From Pedobacter changchengzhani (GTDB lineage: Bacteria > Bacteroidota > Bacteroidia > Sphingobacteriales > Sphingobacteriaceae): DNA of 64,000 bases. Made by a program: the position numbers and the translations under genes. Position 1 is the first letter of the stretch. Each line of letters begins with the position of its first letter. This document shows, piece after piece, positions 48,051-57,855 of this stretch. The notes under the pieces are model-generated. The model was not told where the DNA came from. It saw only the letters and a program-made list of their open reading frames with translations, and ran no database searches. The stretch covers positions 186,001 through 250,000 of the forward strand of contig NZ_SJCY01000004.1 in the NCBI RefSeq assembly GCF_004354365.1. The letters run 5' to 3'.

Positions 48051-48458
48051 ATGTATTTTTTGAATCCACGCCTTGCCGCAGATATATTTGATGGTGAGTA
48101 TATTATAGCAAATTTAGATACAGGACTTTATTATAGTATCCAAGGTTTAGCCGTATCTATGGTTAATGCATTGCCTTTCGATGATGAAAAAGAGGTAATT
48201 ATGGATTTGGCAACCGCTTTTCCTGAACATACGGCCATCATCGAAAATGAGCTAAATATTATATTTAGCGAATTGCAAAATGAAAGTATTATTAAGCTAA
48301 ACGCAATGCCTGCTGATGCTAAATCTAAATTGCTGTTGCCCGAAAAATATGTTATATCTCATTTTAATAGATACGCTGATATGCAAGATTTATTAATGCT
48401 AGATCCTATACATGACGTTGATGAAGAGGGATGGACTGTTCAAAATGATCAAAAATAA
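48051..48458 (+). CDS. PqqD-like peptide-binding protein
   Basis: The 135-residue product starts with the PqqD pattern: a strand, then FDGEYIIANLDTGLYYSIQG and a helix with VNALPF. PqqD/RRE domains bind precursor peptides and present them to modifying enzymes. It is longer than a bare PqqD (about 90 residues) by a C-terminal tail with an acidic end (DEEGW). It is first in an operon with an HprK-like kinase, glycosyltransferases, an ABC exporter and a nucleotidyltransferase. Its ligand is unknown. Confidence 0.8.
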   Translation: MYFLNPRLAADIFDGEYIIANLDTGLYYSIQGLAVSMVNALPFDDEKEVIMDLATAFPEHTAIIENELNIIFSELQNESIIKLNAMPADAKSKLLLPEKYVISHFNRYADMQDLLMLDPIHDVDEEGWTVQNDQK

Positions 48459-48467
48459 ATATTTATT

Positions 48468-49499
48468 TTGACACCTACTCAGTATTTTAACGAAGCGCTC
48501 TCTCAATTCCATAGCTTAGCATCTTTTCATAAAGATCAGTTATCAATTGCTGATAGGTTAGTACGTTTGAATACACCATCAGCAAATTTACGTAACCTGT
48601 TTCTGCCTTCACTTGCTCATTTAATAATTGATGTAGAAGATGATAACGCGCCAGAATTAACCATTTGGTATGCAGAACAAGCTCATTTACCTAAAAAATT
48701 AACTGCTCCAATTTGGGATGGATTTAATGCGCAGGGGTATAATTCTTCAATTGATGAGGATGATGTTCAACTGTTTTTTCAACCGTGGCAAAAACAGGTT
48801 TTTTTATACTCCAAATCTAAAAACGTAGGTATTTACTGGGTTAGAAGTGCTGAAGACGTGCCATGGTGGGAATGTACTTTTTCTTTTAGGATCATTTTTC
48901 ATCTATGGACAGAGGCTTTGCCAAGTCAGTTGGTGCATGCAGGTGCAATGGCTAAAAATGGCGTTGGTATCCTAATCCCCGGCCAAAGTGGTTCAGGGAA
49001 ATCGACCTCGTGTTTAAATCTTTTACGCAATGGCTACAATTACTTGGGCGATGATTATGTTTGGGTAGAAATTGGAGCAGAGATTAAAGTATTTTCTCTT
49101 TACCAAACGGCTAAAATAGAACCAGAAAACCTTGACAAACGGTTTGCAGATTGGAAACCTTTCATCGTAAATAAGGCAGAATATTTATATCAGAAAGCTG
49201 TTTTTAACGTAAATGATCTTTTTCCTAAAGCGTGTATTTCTGTGTCAACAATCAGTGCTATTTTGTTGCCTAAAGTTGCGCATCAAATTGATACAGTTTT
49301 TAGAAAAGCAAATCCAACACAAGCGTTAATGGCAATGGCACCCACAACACTTCATCATTTACCACATAATAGGCAAAACGCTTACCAAAAAATGATGCGC
49401 ATTTCAGCTGCTTTACCGAGCTATCATTGGGATTTAGGATTTGATGAGAAACAATTTATTACCTCTTTTAACGATTTTATAGAGAATGAATTCATGTAA
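48468..49499 (+). CDS. HprK-related kinase
   Basis: The 343-residue product has a P-loop GQSGSGKST (172-180), the preceding QLVHAGAMAKNG and GDDYV (Asp195/Asp196), all typical of the HPr kinase-like fold found beside PqqD proteins. Homologues in lasso-peptide clusters phosphorylate the peptide. The start is TTG at 48468, because no ATG is in frame before residue 161. It overlaps the first glycosyltransferase gene by 14 bases. Confidence 0.82.
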   Translation: MTPTQYFNEALSQFHSLASFHKDQLSIADRLVRLNTPSANLRNLFLPSLAHLIIDVEDDNAPELTIWYAEQAHLPKKLTAPIWDGFNAQGYNSSIDEDDVQLFFQPWQKQVFLYSKSKNVGIYWVRSAEDVPWWECTFSFRIIFHLWTEALPSQLVHAGAMAKNGVGILIPGQSGSGKSTSCLNLLRNGYNYLGDDYVWVEIGAEIKVFSLYQTAKIEPENLDKRFADWKPFIVNKAEYLYQKAVFNVNDLFPKACISVSTISAILLPKVAHQIDTVFRKANPTQALMAMAPTTLHHLPHNRQNAYQKMMRISAALPSYHWDLGFDEKQFITSFNDFIENEFM

Positions 49500-50901
49500 A
49501 ATTAGTGTTATCATTCCAACGCATAATAATGGAATTGAATTAAGAAGGGCGATAATGAGCATTATTGCCCAAGATAGCAAACACTGCACAATAGAAATTA
49601 TTATCGTAAATGATGCGTCAGATCGTGAGTTTTTGGCGCAGTTGGATCAATTAATTCTTGATTTTCCCGGCTGTAAATTATTAAATACAACGAAACAATG
49701 CGGACCGGCAGGAGCCAGAAATTTAGGTATTCTTGCTGCCACAGGCGATTTTATAAGTTTTTTGGATGCGGATGATGAATGGCCAAATAACAAATTGAGC
49801 ATACTACTGCCGTATTTTATATCAAGCGATGTAGAAGTTGCTGGCGGTAAAGTAAAATATATTGTACAGGATGATCAACCTGCCATCAATATGAACTTTG
49901 AAGATGAGCAAAAGAGATTAACACATGTTCATTTAGGCGCACTACTTGTTAAAAAAAGCATATTTGAAAATAGGCTTTTGTTCGATGAATCCTTAATATT
50001 TAGTGAAGATATAGATTGGTGGTACCGTTTGAGAGAAAATGGTATTAAAATCGTCATTTGTGAGGCAACAACGCTAAATTATCATGTGCACGGAAGCAAT
50101 ATGTCGGTAAATAAAGATTTAAATCAGCTCAATGTTTTAAAGGTTTTACATCAATCTATTCAACGCAGGAAAAATTTACAATTGAAGCAACATTTACCAC
50201 AAATTAAAGATTTTCGAATTGATCAAAAAGACCCTTTAATCAGTATCATTGTTCCGTTGTATAACGGCAAAAATCTAATAAAAAAAACTTTGGATAGTGT
50301 TGTAAGTCAAACCTATACTAACTGGGAACTTATTATTGTTGATGATGGATCTACCGATGGTGGTGCAGAATTTATAATGGCAAACTACCCAATGGCAAAA
50401 ATTTTTGAACAAAAAAATGCAGGGGTGGCCAATGCTCGAAATAATGGCGTAAAATATGCTGAAGGAGAAATACTTGCATTTTTAGATCAAGACGACGAGT
50501 GGGAGCCAACAAAATTAAAAGATCAATGGGCATTTTTGAAAAAAGATCCATATTGTACATTTGTAACCTGCAATCAAGCGTTTGTATGCGAAGATGGCGT
50601 AAGTTTACCACCAACGTTCGATTATAAATATATGGAAGAGCATCGTTCGTTCATACCCAGCGGTATATTAATCAGAAAATATATTTTAATACATGTAAAT
50701 CTTTTTGACGAAACCCTAAAAGTGAGCAGCGATATGGACTTAATCCGTAAATTACGAAATGCAGGCTGTAAAGAAGGTAATGTAGAAAAGTTGCTTTTAA
50801 AAAAATGGTTTCATGGAAGTAATGAAAGCCAAAATACTTCACTAATGCTTAAAGAAATGTTAGGGATGTTGCACAAACAAATCAAAGTAAATGGAAGCTA
50901 A
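49486..50901 (+). CDS. Two-domain GT-A (family 2) glycosyltransferase
   Basis: The 471-residue product contains two GT2 domains in tandem. The first (about 1-235) has SVIIPTHNNGIEL and the metal/nucleotide motif FLDADDEW; the second (about 253-471) has SIIVPLYNG, IIVDDGSTDGG and FLDQDDEW. Each should transfer one sugar from a nucleotide-sugar donor. There is no membrane helix, so the acceptor is cytoplasmic. It overlaps both neighbours (14 and 11 bases). Confidence 0.88.
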   Translation: MNSCKISVIIPTHNNGIELRRAIMSIIAQDSKHCTIEIIIVNDASDREFLAQLDQLILDFPGCKLLNTTKQCGPAGARNLGILAATGDFISFLDADDEWPNNKLSILLPYFISSDVEVAGGKVKYIVQDDQPAINMNFEDEQKRLTHVHLGALLVKKSIFENRLLFDESLIFSEDIDWWYRLRENGIKIVICEATTLNYHVHGSNMSVNKDLNQLNVLKVLHQSIQRRKNLQLKQHLPQIKDFRIDQKDPLISIIVPLYNGKNLIKKTLDSVVSQTYTNWELIIVDDGSTDGGAEFIMANYPMAKIFEQKNAGVANARNNGVKYAEGEILAFLDQDDEWEPTKLKDQWAFLKKDPYCTFVTCNQAFVCEDGVSLPPTFDYKYMEEHRSFIPSGILIRKYILIHVNLFDETLKVSSDMDLIRKLRNAGCKEGNVEKLLLKKWFHGSNESQNTSLMLKEMLGMLHKQIKVNGS

Positions 50902-51568
50902 TTTTATAGATGTTATTATTGCTGTTTACAATGGCGAAAAATACATAAAAAAAGCTATTGAAACGGTTCAAAAACAATCGTGGCAAAACCTAAATATTAT
51001 AATTGCTGATGATGGCTCTATAGATGATACTGTATTATTTGTTAAAACATTACAAGAAACGGATAATCGTATTGTTCTTTTGCAATGCTCACACAAAGGT
51101 GTATCGGCTACACTTAACGCAGCGATTAAATATTGTAATGCGCCGTACATTGCAATGTTAGATGTTGATGATTTATGGCATGAAGATAAATTGAATAAAC
51201 AAATGCAAGCTATCGAAAATGGAGTAGATATCTGTTTTTGCCTACTGCAAGAATTCGAGGATTTTGAAGATGAAGTAGCACGTACACATAGCAAACGAAA
51301 TGAGCCCCTTAAAGGATATTCTAAAAGTGCTTTTTTAGGGAGGAGAAAAGTATTTGATACCTTCGGTTTATTTAAAGAAGATGTTGTAATTGGCGATTTT
51401 GTTGAATGGTATAGCCGAGTAATACGTGCCGAACAACCTATTGTTATGTTAAATGAAGTACTGGCTTTTCGTAGAGTACACGATTCCAACATGACTCGAT
51501 TTGTAGATAAAAACGCATTTTTAAGCCTAATAAAAAAACATTTGAACGAAAAGAGAAAAGATGAGTGA
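50891..51568 (+). CDS. GT-A (family 2) glycosyltransferase
   Basis: The 225-residue single-domain enzyme has the family pattern VIIAVYNGEKYIKKAI, IIADDGSIDD and MLDVDDLW. It is likely a third sugar-transferring step of the pathway. It overlaps the ABC transporter gene by eight bases. Confidence 0.87.
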   Translation: MEANFIDVIIAVYNGEKYIKKAIETVQKQSWQNLNIIIADDGSIDDTVLFVKTLQETDNRIVLLQCSHKGVSATLNAAIKYCNAPYIAMLDVDDLWHEDKLNKQMQAIENGVDICFCLLQEFEDFEDEVARTHSKRNEPLKGYSKSAFLGRRKVFDTFGLFKEDVVIGDFVEWYSRVIRAEQPIVMLNEVLAFRRVHDSNMTRFVDKNAFLSLIKKHLNEKRKDE

Positions 51569-53207
51569 TAGAGCGAAAAAATCTTTTGAGGAGGGTGTGG
51601 GCTATTGGTCCAATTTTTTAGCTTCGATGCCAAAAAAGCAACTTCTGCTATCTATTTTTTTTGGTTTGTTTCGCATTGTGGTTGCCGCTAGTTGGCCTTT
51701 TATTCTTTATCGTACCATAAAGAATAGCGCCTCCCTGCCAAATAGCGAAATCATAATGAATATCGTTTTAGTTAGTATCATTCTGGCTCTTGGTGCAATC
51801 GCATCTCAATTACAATCTAAAATAAACATCAAAGTATTAAAGTATTCTACGTTGGATTTAATTCATCAAATATGGGTTAAAATGAACGGTTTAAGCTGGC
51901 AAACCTTCCACAAAAATAATAGAGTTTATTATTTTGATATGCTTATGGTAGAAGTATGGCGCTTGAGGAGGGGAATGTCAGCTTTATTGGAGTATCTGAT
52001 CGTGAATAGTATCATCGCTTTTGTATTAAGTTTATTTATCATATTTATTAGTTTACCGCTGTTTATCGTTTGTTTTTGTGGATTAATTTTGATGGTAATT
52101 GGCCATTATATCGCAACGGTGAAAACAAGGCCTTTCATGAAAGATTTTCATCATGCTTGGCGGGTTCAACATCATTGGGTTGCGAAGACTGTAGATCAAT
52201 TTGATCTTATTAAAATGGATAGGGGTTACGATGAATCGGCAACAGCCAATTTAAAAAACGGAGCGGTTTTTTTAGAGTCAAATTCTCAAATGATGCTCAA
52301 TCAAGAAAAATGGCGTAACATTAATCAAACTATTGGGAATTTTGTTAGAATTGGTGTTTTTGTAATTGGGTTATATTGGGTTAAAGTAGGTTTTGTGGGT
52401 TTAGATGATTTATTACTGACACTATTAATCGTATCTATAATACAAAGCAATATCGCACAACTTCCAGGTTCGTTAAACAGTTTCGTAGAAGCCCAGGAGG
52501 CACTGAAAACAATATCAACTTTTTTCGATTTAGAAGAAGAGAACGTTGATGATGCTAAATCAATGGTTTCTTTTGGTGCTATAGAAACTATAAGTATTCA
52601 GAACCTATGTTTTAAATACGATGATAAACCCATTATCACTAACCTAAATATTGATTTACAAATGGGCAAAGTTTACCTATGGAAAGGGTATAATGGCAGT
52701 GGAAAATCTACCGCAGCGCATATTTTGCTAGGCTTGTTGCAACCCAATAGCGGGTGTTTAAGCATTAATGGCAAACCTATAAATTGGACAGATTTAAAGC
52801 AGTTCCGTAATCGATTCACGTTTCTGAATCAAGATTCCCCAATATTTATGGGTAGCATTAAAGAAAATATTTTATTCGGACATAATTCACCATTGCAAGC
52901 TTGGGATAAATTGAAACAATCTTGGCTAGTGGACCTCATTCCAGTTTCTGGTTTAGCAGAAAACCGCATTGTAGGAGAAAGAGGTGAAGGATTATCAGGT
53001 GGAGAATCAAAAAGAGTTGCTTTAATAAGAGAGTTACTTCGTTCATCAGAACTATTGATTTTAGATGAACCATTGAATCACTTAGATGAATTCGCAATAA
53101 ATGAAATTTATAGGGAGATTTCTAACATTAAAAGTAAAACCATTCTAATCATTATCAGTCATCAAACTGGCTTCGAAAATATTGCAGATGAAATTAAACA
53201 ATTTTAG
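51561..53207 (+). CDS. ABC exporter, fused membrane and ATPase domains
   Basis: The 548-residue half-transporter has a six-helix membrane domain in the first ~310 residues and an ATPase domain with Walker A GYNGSGKST (376-384), signature LSGGESKRVALIREL and LILDEPLNHLDE. The N-terminus lacks a C39 peptidase, so any leader peptide would need another protease. It probably exports the product of this operon. It overlaps both neighbouring genes. Confidence 0.88.
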   Translation: MSDRAKKSFEEGVGYWSNFLASMPKKQLLLSIFFGLFRIVVAASWPFILYRTIKNSASLPNSEIIMNIVLVSIILALGAIASQLQSKINIKVLKYSTLDLIHQIWVKMNGLSWQTFHKNNRVYYFDMLMVEVWRLRRGMSALLEYLIVNSIIAFVLSLFIIFISLPLFIVCFCGLILMVIGHYIATVKTRPFMKDFHHAWRVQHHWVAKTVDQFDLIKMDRGYDESATANLKNGAVFLESNSQMMLNQEKWRNINQTIGNFVRIGVFVIGLYWVKVGFVGLDDLLLTLLIVSIIQSNIAQLPGSLNSFVEAQEALKTISTFFDLEEENVDDAKSMVSFGAIETISIQNLCFKYDDKPIITNLNIDLQMGKVYLWKGYNGSGKSTAAHILLGLLQPNSGCLSINGKPINWTDLKQFRNRFTFLNQDSPIFMGSIKENILFGHNSPLQAWDKLKQSWLVDLIPVSGLAENRIVGERGEGLSGGESKRVALIRELLRSSELLILDEPLNHLDEFAINEIYREISNIKSKTILIIISHQTGFENIADEIKQF

Positions 53208-54273
53208 ATCAGAAAATTATTTGACGTCCACACAGCGTTTAATGATTAAAGCTTGTTTGGCAACTGCTAAAGGCGATAAAGAAGAGGCGCTTCGTCTTTG
53301 GGAGAAAGAAGTAAACATCGATGATTTAGATTTTAGCTCATCTCGCCTAATTCCGTATTTTTTGCATGAAAACCAAAAAATGGGGATTATTTCTATACAT
53401 GATAAACGCTTAAAAATTATCTACAAACATTGGTGGTTGCGTACTAAACACATCAATCACGAACTGAAAAAAGTATGTGAAACATTGTTTAATGGAGGAG
53501 TTGATGTTACGGTTATAAAAGGCGCATCTATAATGGATTATTATGATCTTGAGGAGCTTCGCTGTATGGCTGATTTTGATATATTAGTACCTCGCAAAGA
53601 TGTTTTTAAAGCCTTAGATTTGATTAAGCAGATTGATTATTTGCCCGTAAATTATGAAAATAAACTTTTAGAAAAATCGGAAAAGCAATTTTTTGAAAAT
53701 TTTCATTCTACCTGTTGCATCCAACAAAAAAACCAAACGAATTTAGATTTGCATTGGAGAGTTGGTTCTTTATCTTCGGCTAAGTTTACTGATGATTTTT
53801 GGCTCCATTTAGAAAATTACGAAAAAATCCCTCATGCTAAAAAGCCTCAAGTTGCTTATGAAGTGTTTTTAATCATTATTCATGCTGTGACATTTTTTAG
53901 TAGAGATAATTTAAATTGGATAATCGATATTGCTACGATTAACAAAAAGGCAGGCCATTCTTTTTGGGAAGAGGCGAGAGTACTCTCCATTAAGGAGAAA
54001 AAAGAAGATTTATTCGACTATGGCTGTTCGGTACTTTTAAGTTTTGGTATTTATGCGTTAACTCCAAAAAAAGTTAAAATACCGTGGAATTTAGTGCCAA
54101 ATGAAGGTAATAATAGAGATCACATCGGTTTTCTAAATCTTTTCTACCTCAAAGCAAAAAACTTAATCTCGGTTGTAAACCGTCAATATCACGATCAAAG
54201 TTTTTTTGGGAAAATTTATCAGGTGGCAAAACGAGTTGAGTTTTCTTTTAAAACGCGAAAGATCATACCTTAA
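53182..54273 (+). CDS. Nucleotidyltransferase family protein
   Basis: The 363-residue product matches the putative nucleotidyltransferase family (NTP_transf_5 type) by the core VTVIKGASIMDYYDLEELR then MADFDILVPRKDV, where the Asp pair is the likely metal site. Such proteins often accompany HprK-like kinases and PqqD proteins. An ATG two codons later (53188) is an alternative start. It is the last gene of the operon. Confidence 0.8.
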   Translation: MQMKLNNFRSENYLTSTQRLMIKACLATAKGDKEEALRLWEKEVNIDDLDFSSSRLIPYFLHENQKMGIISIHDKRLKIIYKHWWLRTKHINHELKKVCETLFNGGVDVTVIKGASIMDYYDLEELRCMADFDILVPRKDVFKALDLIKQIDYLPVNYENKLLEKSEKQFFENFHSTCCIQQKNQTNLDLHWRVGSLSSAKFTDDFWLHLENYEKIPHAKKPQVAYEVFLIIIHAVTFFSRDNLNWIIDIATINKKAGHSFWEEARVLSIKEKKEDLFDYGCSVLLSFGIYALTPKKVKIPWNLVPNEGNNRDHIGFLNLFYLKAKNLISVVNRQYHDQSFFGKIYQVAKRVEFSFKTRKIIP

Positions 54274-54385
54274 ACAAAAAACCACTTCGTAATTAATTCT
54301 TTACTACATAAAAAATTAACAATTAAAACATATTTCCCCACAATCATATTCATAGCTTAGGCACTTTAATAATTGCCTGTAAACT

Positions 54386-56044
54386 ATGACAAAAAATGAA
54401 ATTTTCGGTTACAATACAGCTCCAGAATACGAAACAGTAGTTGCTTATTTCTCGATGGAATTTGCCGTCGATCAATCTTTAAAAATATACAGTGGCGGTT
54501 TAGGATTTCTATCAGGTTCACATTTGCGAAGTGCATTCGAACTCAAACAAAATTTGATTGGAATTGGAATGCTGTGGAAATATGGCTATTACGATCAGGT
54601 TAGAAATTCAGAAGGTAAAATGCTGCCTACATTCGTCCAAAAAGATTATTCTTTTTTAACCGATACAGGAATCGTTTTTTCTGTTCCTGTGCACGATGCT
54701 AATGTGCAGGTAAAAGCATATTTATTAAAACCAGAAACTTTTGGATCTGCGCCATTATTTTTGTTGAGCACCGATTTAGCAGAAAACGACGAGCTGAGCA
54801 GGAGCATTACGCATCGTTTATACGATCCAAATGAAGCCACGCGCATTGCCCAATCGATTATTTTAGGCATTGGTGGCGGATTACTGCTAGAAAAATTGAA
54901 TATTACACCTGATATTTATCACATGAACGAGGGCCATTCGGTGCCACTTAACTTCTTTTTATACTCAAAATTTAAAAAATTAGACGAAACAAAAAAGCGT
55001 GTTGTTTTTACAACACACACACCTGAAATAGCCGGAAACGAAGAACACGATTTCGATTTGCTGAAAAAGATGTCGTTTTTCTATCACTTGCAAGATCATG
55101 AAGTAAAATTTTTGCTAGGGATGGAAGGCGATAAATTTAATTATACGTTGGCAGCATTGAAATTTTCTGGCAAAGCGAATGGGGTTTCTAAACTTCATGG
55201 TGAGGTTGCCCGAAAAATGTGGGGCGGTTATAATGGGATTTGCGAAATTACATCAATTACAAATGCCCAAAACCAACATTATTGGCAAGATGAAGAAATT
55301 GCAAAATGTATTAAAACCAATGATCTAAATGCGTTTCAGTATCGAAAAAAAGAAATGAAATCACTGCTTTTTGAAGAAGTGGCGAATCAGACTGGAAAAA
55401 TATTTGATGAAAATGTGTTGACCATCGTTTGGGCACGACGTTTTGCAGCGTATAAACGGGCAGACCTTTTAATGCGCGATTGGGAAAGTTTTATGTCGCT
55501 AATGAACAATGCAAGCTTCCCGATTCAAATTATTTGGGCAGGAAAACCTTATCCTGAAGATATTGGTGCAAATGAAATATTTAATTCAATAATTGACAAG
55601 ACAAAAGAATTTAGCAACTGCGCCGTATTGGTTGGTTATGAACTCGAACTTTCAGCTTTATTAAAAAAAGGTTCTGATGTGTGGTTGAACAACCCACGAA
55701 TGTACCGCGAAGCATCTGGTACAAGCGGAATGACTGCTGCAATGAATGGGTCAATAAACTTATCAATCCCCGATGGATGGATTCCTGAATTTGCAGTTGA
55801 TGGAGAAAATTGCTTCATCATTGATCCAGCTCCTGACTCACTTTCTGAGTATGATAGAGATGTTTTGGAAAATAAAAATTTAATGGCTGTATTGGAAAAT
55901 AAGGTTTTACCGGCGTACTATCAACATCCAGAAAAATGGATGCAAATGATTAAAAAAGCTGCGGAAGATGTAATTCCTGCGCTCGAATCGACTAGAATGG
56001 CAAAAGAATACTATACGAAGATGTATGATAAAATAGATGGATAA
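54386..56044 (+). CDS. Alpha-glucan phosphorylase-like protein lacking the PLP lysine
   Basis: The 552-residue product is a GT35-like phosphorylase: N-terminus VAYFSMEFAVDQ, IYSGGLGFLSGSHL, the HMNEGH and TTHTPE motifs, and WARRFAAYKRADL. In the cofactor motif the family reads EASGTSGMKAA, but here it is EASGTSGMTAA: codon ACT at 55733-55735 gives Thr450 where Lys normally binds pyridoxal phosphate. The protein therefore may not act as a normal phosphorylase. It stands alone, 112 bases after the preceding operon. Confidence 0.85.
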   Translation: MTKNEIFGYNTAPEYETVVAYFSMEFAVDQSLKIYSGGLGFLSGSHLRSAFELKQNLIGIGMLWKYGYYDQVRNSEGKMLPTFVQKDYSFLTDTGIVFSVPVHDANVQVKAYLLKPETFGSAPLFLLSTDLAENDELSRSITHRLYDPNEATRIAQSIILGIGGGLLLEKLNITPDIYHMNEGHSVPLNFFLYSKFKKLDETKKRVVFTTHTPEIAGNEEHDFDLLKKMSFFYHLQDHEVKFLLGMEGDKFNYTLAALKFSGKANGVSKLHGEVARKMWGGYNGICEITSITNAQNQHYWQDEEIAKCIKTNDLNAFQYRKKEMKSLLFEEVANQTGKIFDENVLTIVWARRFAAYKRADLLMRDWESFMSLMNNASFPIQIIWAGKPYPEDIGANEIFNSIIDKTKEFSNCAVLVGYELELSALLKKGSDVWLNNPRMYREASGTSGMTAAMNGSINLSIPDGWIPEFAVDGENCFIIDPAPDSLSEYDRDVLENKNLMAVLENKVLPAYYQHPEKWMQMIKKAAEDVIPALESTRMAKEYYTKMYDKIDG

Positions 56045-56195
56045 ATTTATAACATAAACGTATGGTTTTTTTGTACCTAAAAGGAATTTAAAGTTTTCTA
56101 AAATTGTAGATTTTGAAGATGATTTTAATGAAGCTTTTTATACCCAAATTTTGATAGTATATTTCTAGTCTAAGTAATCAAATAACGACTCAAAT

Positions 56196-57173
56196 ATGAA
56201 AAAAATATTAATTCTTCTTGGTTTTATTGGCTGCAATATTGCCATGGCTCAAAATAAAAATCACGTACAATCAGTATTATGGAAAGTTGTATATGCCAAA
56301 ACAGGAGCAACAAGTTATGTACTGGGAACAAATCACAGTTTGGGAAATGCTTGGTTAAATAAATTTCACTTTTTAGTAGATATCATTGCATCTTCTGACG
56401 TAATGTTTACCGAAACGGCTTCTTACAAAGTTGCACAACAAGACATGGATGGTTTAAATGATGGCAAGCCCAAAACTTTTATTGAGCTTTTTGGAAGAGA
56501 TTCGCTCTTGGTTGACAGCTTTTACAATGCCTACCTCGGATTTCCTATAGGTAATATTGGAGCATCCAAAAACATTGTGCCAAATAATAGTTTTGAAAAG
56601 CAAAAGTTATTTTTGGTAGCATTTAACGATCTAGCCATTACTAAATTTCATGTTGACTTATCTAACCAATATAAACTTCGGGCAGATACTTTTGATATAA
56701 CTAATATAGAAACCCTTGACGGTATCTTGGAAAAAACTGCGCTAAAAAACAAAAAACCACTTTTTGGGCTAGATGATAATGTCAAAGTAATTAAGTCTTT
56801 TGCAAATGTTTCTTTAATTTCCACAGAAATTGTTTCAACAATTAAGGATATTGTTAATTACCAAAACGGCGTGAGATCCGAACACAACGATAAGCGGATA
56901 AAAGATTTGAAGTTATTTTATAAGGGACTAATGGATTTTACTGTGGCGTACACAACGAAATTAAAGGATGCGGATAAAGCATCGCTTTTAGACCGAAACA
57001 AGTTGTGGGGAGATAGATTAAAGGAGGAGTTAAAAAACAAAAATGCTTTTATAGCTGTGGGTGCGGGCCATTTGTTTTTCAGGAAAAAGTACGGCATTTT
57101 AGATGTTTTGAAAAGGAGTGGTTATATTGTAACTCCTGTTAACATGATAGAAGCATCAAAAGCCTTAAATTAA
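56196..57173 (+). CDS. TraB/GumN family protein
   Basis: The 325-residue product has a signal peptide (ending AMAQ) and the family pattern: LWKVVYAKTGATSYVLGTNHSLG at the N-terminus and FIAVGAGHLFFRKKYGILDVL at the C-terminus. This family is suspected to be metal-dependent peptidases (erythromycin-esterase/TIKI-like fold) acting outside the cytoplasm. Single gene. Confidence 0.85.
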   Translation: MKKILILLGFIGCNIAMAQNKNHVQSVLWKVVYAKTGATSYVLGTNHSLGNAWLNKFHFLVDIIASSDVMFTETASYKVAQQDMDGLNDGKPKTFIELFGRDSLLVDSFYNAYLGFPIGNIGASKNIVPNNSFEKQKLFLVAFNDLAITKFHVDLSNQYKLRADTFDITNIETLDGILEKTALKNKKPLFGLDDNVKVIKSFANVSLISTEIVSTIKDIVNYQNGVRSEHNDKRIKDLKLFYKGLMDFTVAYTTKLKDADKASLLDRNKLWGDRLKEELKNKNAFIAVGAGHLFFRKKYGILDVLKRSGYIVTPVNMIEASKALN

Positions 57174-57219
57174 ATTCGATCAATTTTGTCGTACGTTTCA
57201 TATTACATCGAGCTTTATC

Positions 57220-57633
57220 TCAAAGCAAAATCACCAAACTTCCGCCTACAATCATTGCACCGCCAATAAGTGTTTTAATTTCGATAGGTTCTTTTAGAAT
57301 TACAAAAGCCAAACCCATTGCTATCGCTACGCTGAGTTTATCAATTGGAGCAACTTTTGAAACCTCGCCAATAGATAGTGCTTTGAAATAAAATATCCAC
57401 GATAAGCCAGTGGCAAGACCCGATAATACCAAAAAAATAATATTGTTGCGGGTTAGGTTTTTTATTTCCGATACCTCGCCACTAATTAACACAATTCCCC
57501 AAGCCACAAATAAAATAACGACAGTTCTAATGGCGGTTGCCAAGTTGCTGCTCATATCTTTAATCCCAATTTTAGCGAGTATAGCAGTTGCAGCTGCAAA
57601 AATAGCGGATAAAATTGCGTAGAATTTCCACAT
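57220..57633 (-). CDS. Half-size EamA transporter
   Basis: The 137-residue product has one EamA domain of about five helices rather than the usual two. It includes the usual FYFKALSIGEVSKVAPIDKLSVAIAMGLAF (as FYFKALSIGEVSKVAPIDKL, then SVAIAMGLAF). It should dimerise, as small multidrug-resistance or half-EamA transporters do. It is convergent with the TraB gene and has no partner nearby. Confidence 0.85.
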   Translation of the reverse strand: MWKFYAILSAIFAAATAILAKIGIKDMSSNLATAIRTVVILFVAWGIVLISGEVSEIKNLTRNNIIFLVLSGLATGLSWIFYFKALSIGEVSKVAPIDKLSVAIAMGLAFVILKEPIEIKTLIGGAMIVGGSLVILL

Positions 57634-57855
57634 GGTGATTCTTGATTATATTTTGAATAAAGCTAAGGCTTATTTTTGTAGATAAGTTGTAGTTGATTGG
57701 GATTTTTATGGATAATTTGTTTAAAGCGCACACCTAATTTATAATAATTATAAATAGTTTATTTATTTAGAATGATTCTTGTTAACTTAGCCGAAATATT
57801 TAGATCCAAACTATAATTGGTTCTGAAATTTTGTTTAATAAGCCTTACCTCGAAT

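Noticed and set aside
50968..51633. 221-aa minus-strand frame
   Set aside because: Antisense to the glycosyltransferase gene 50891-51568, which has clear GT-A motifs.
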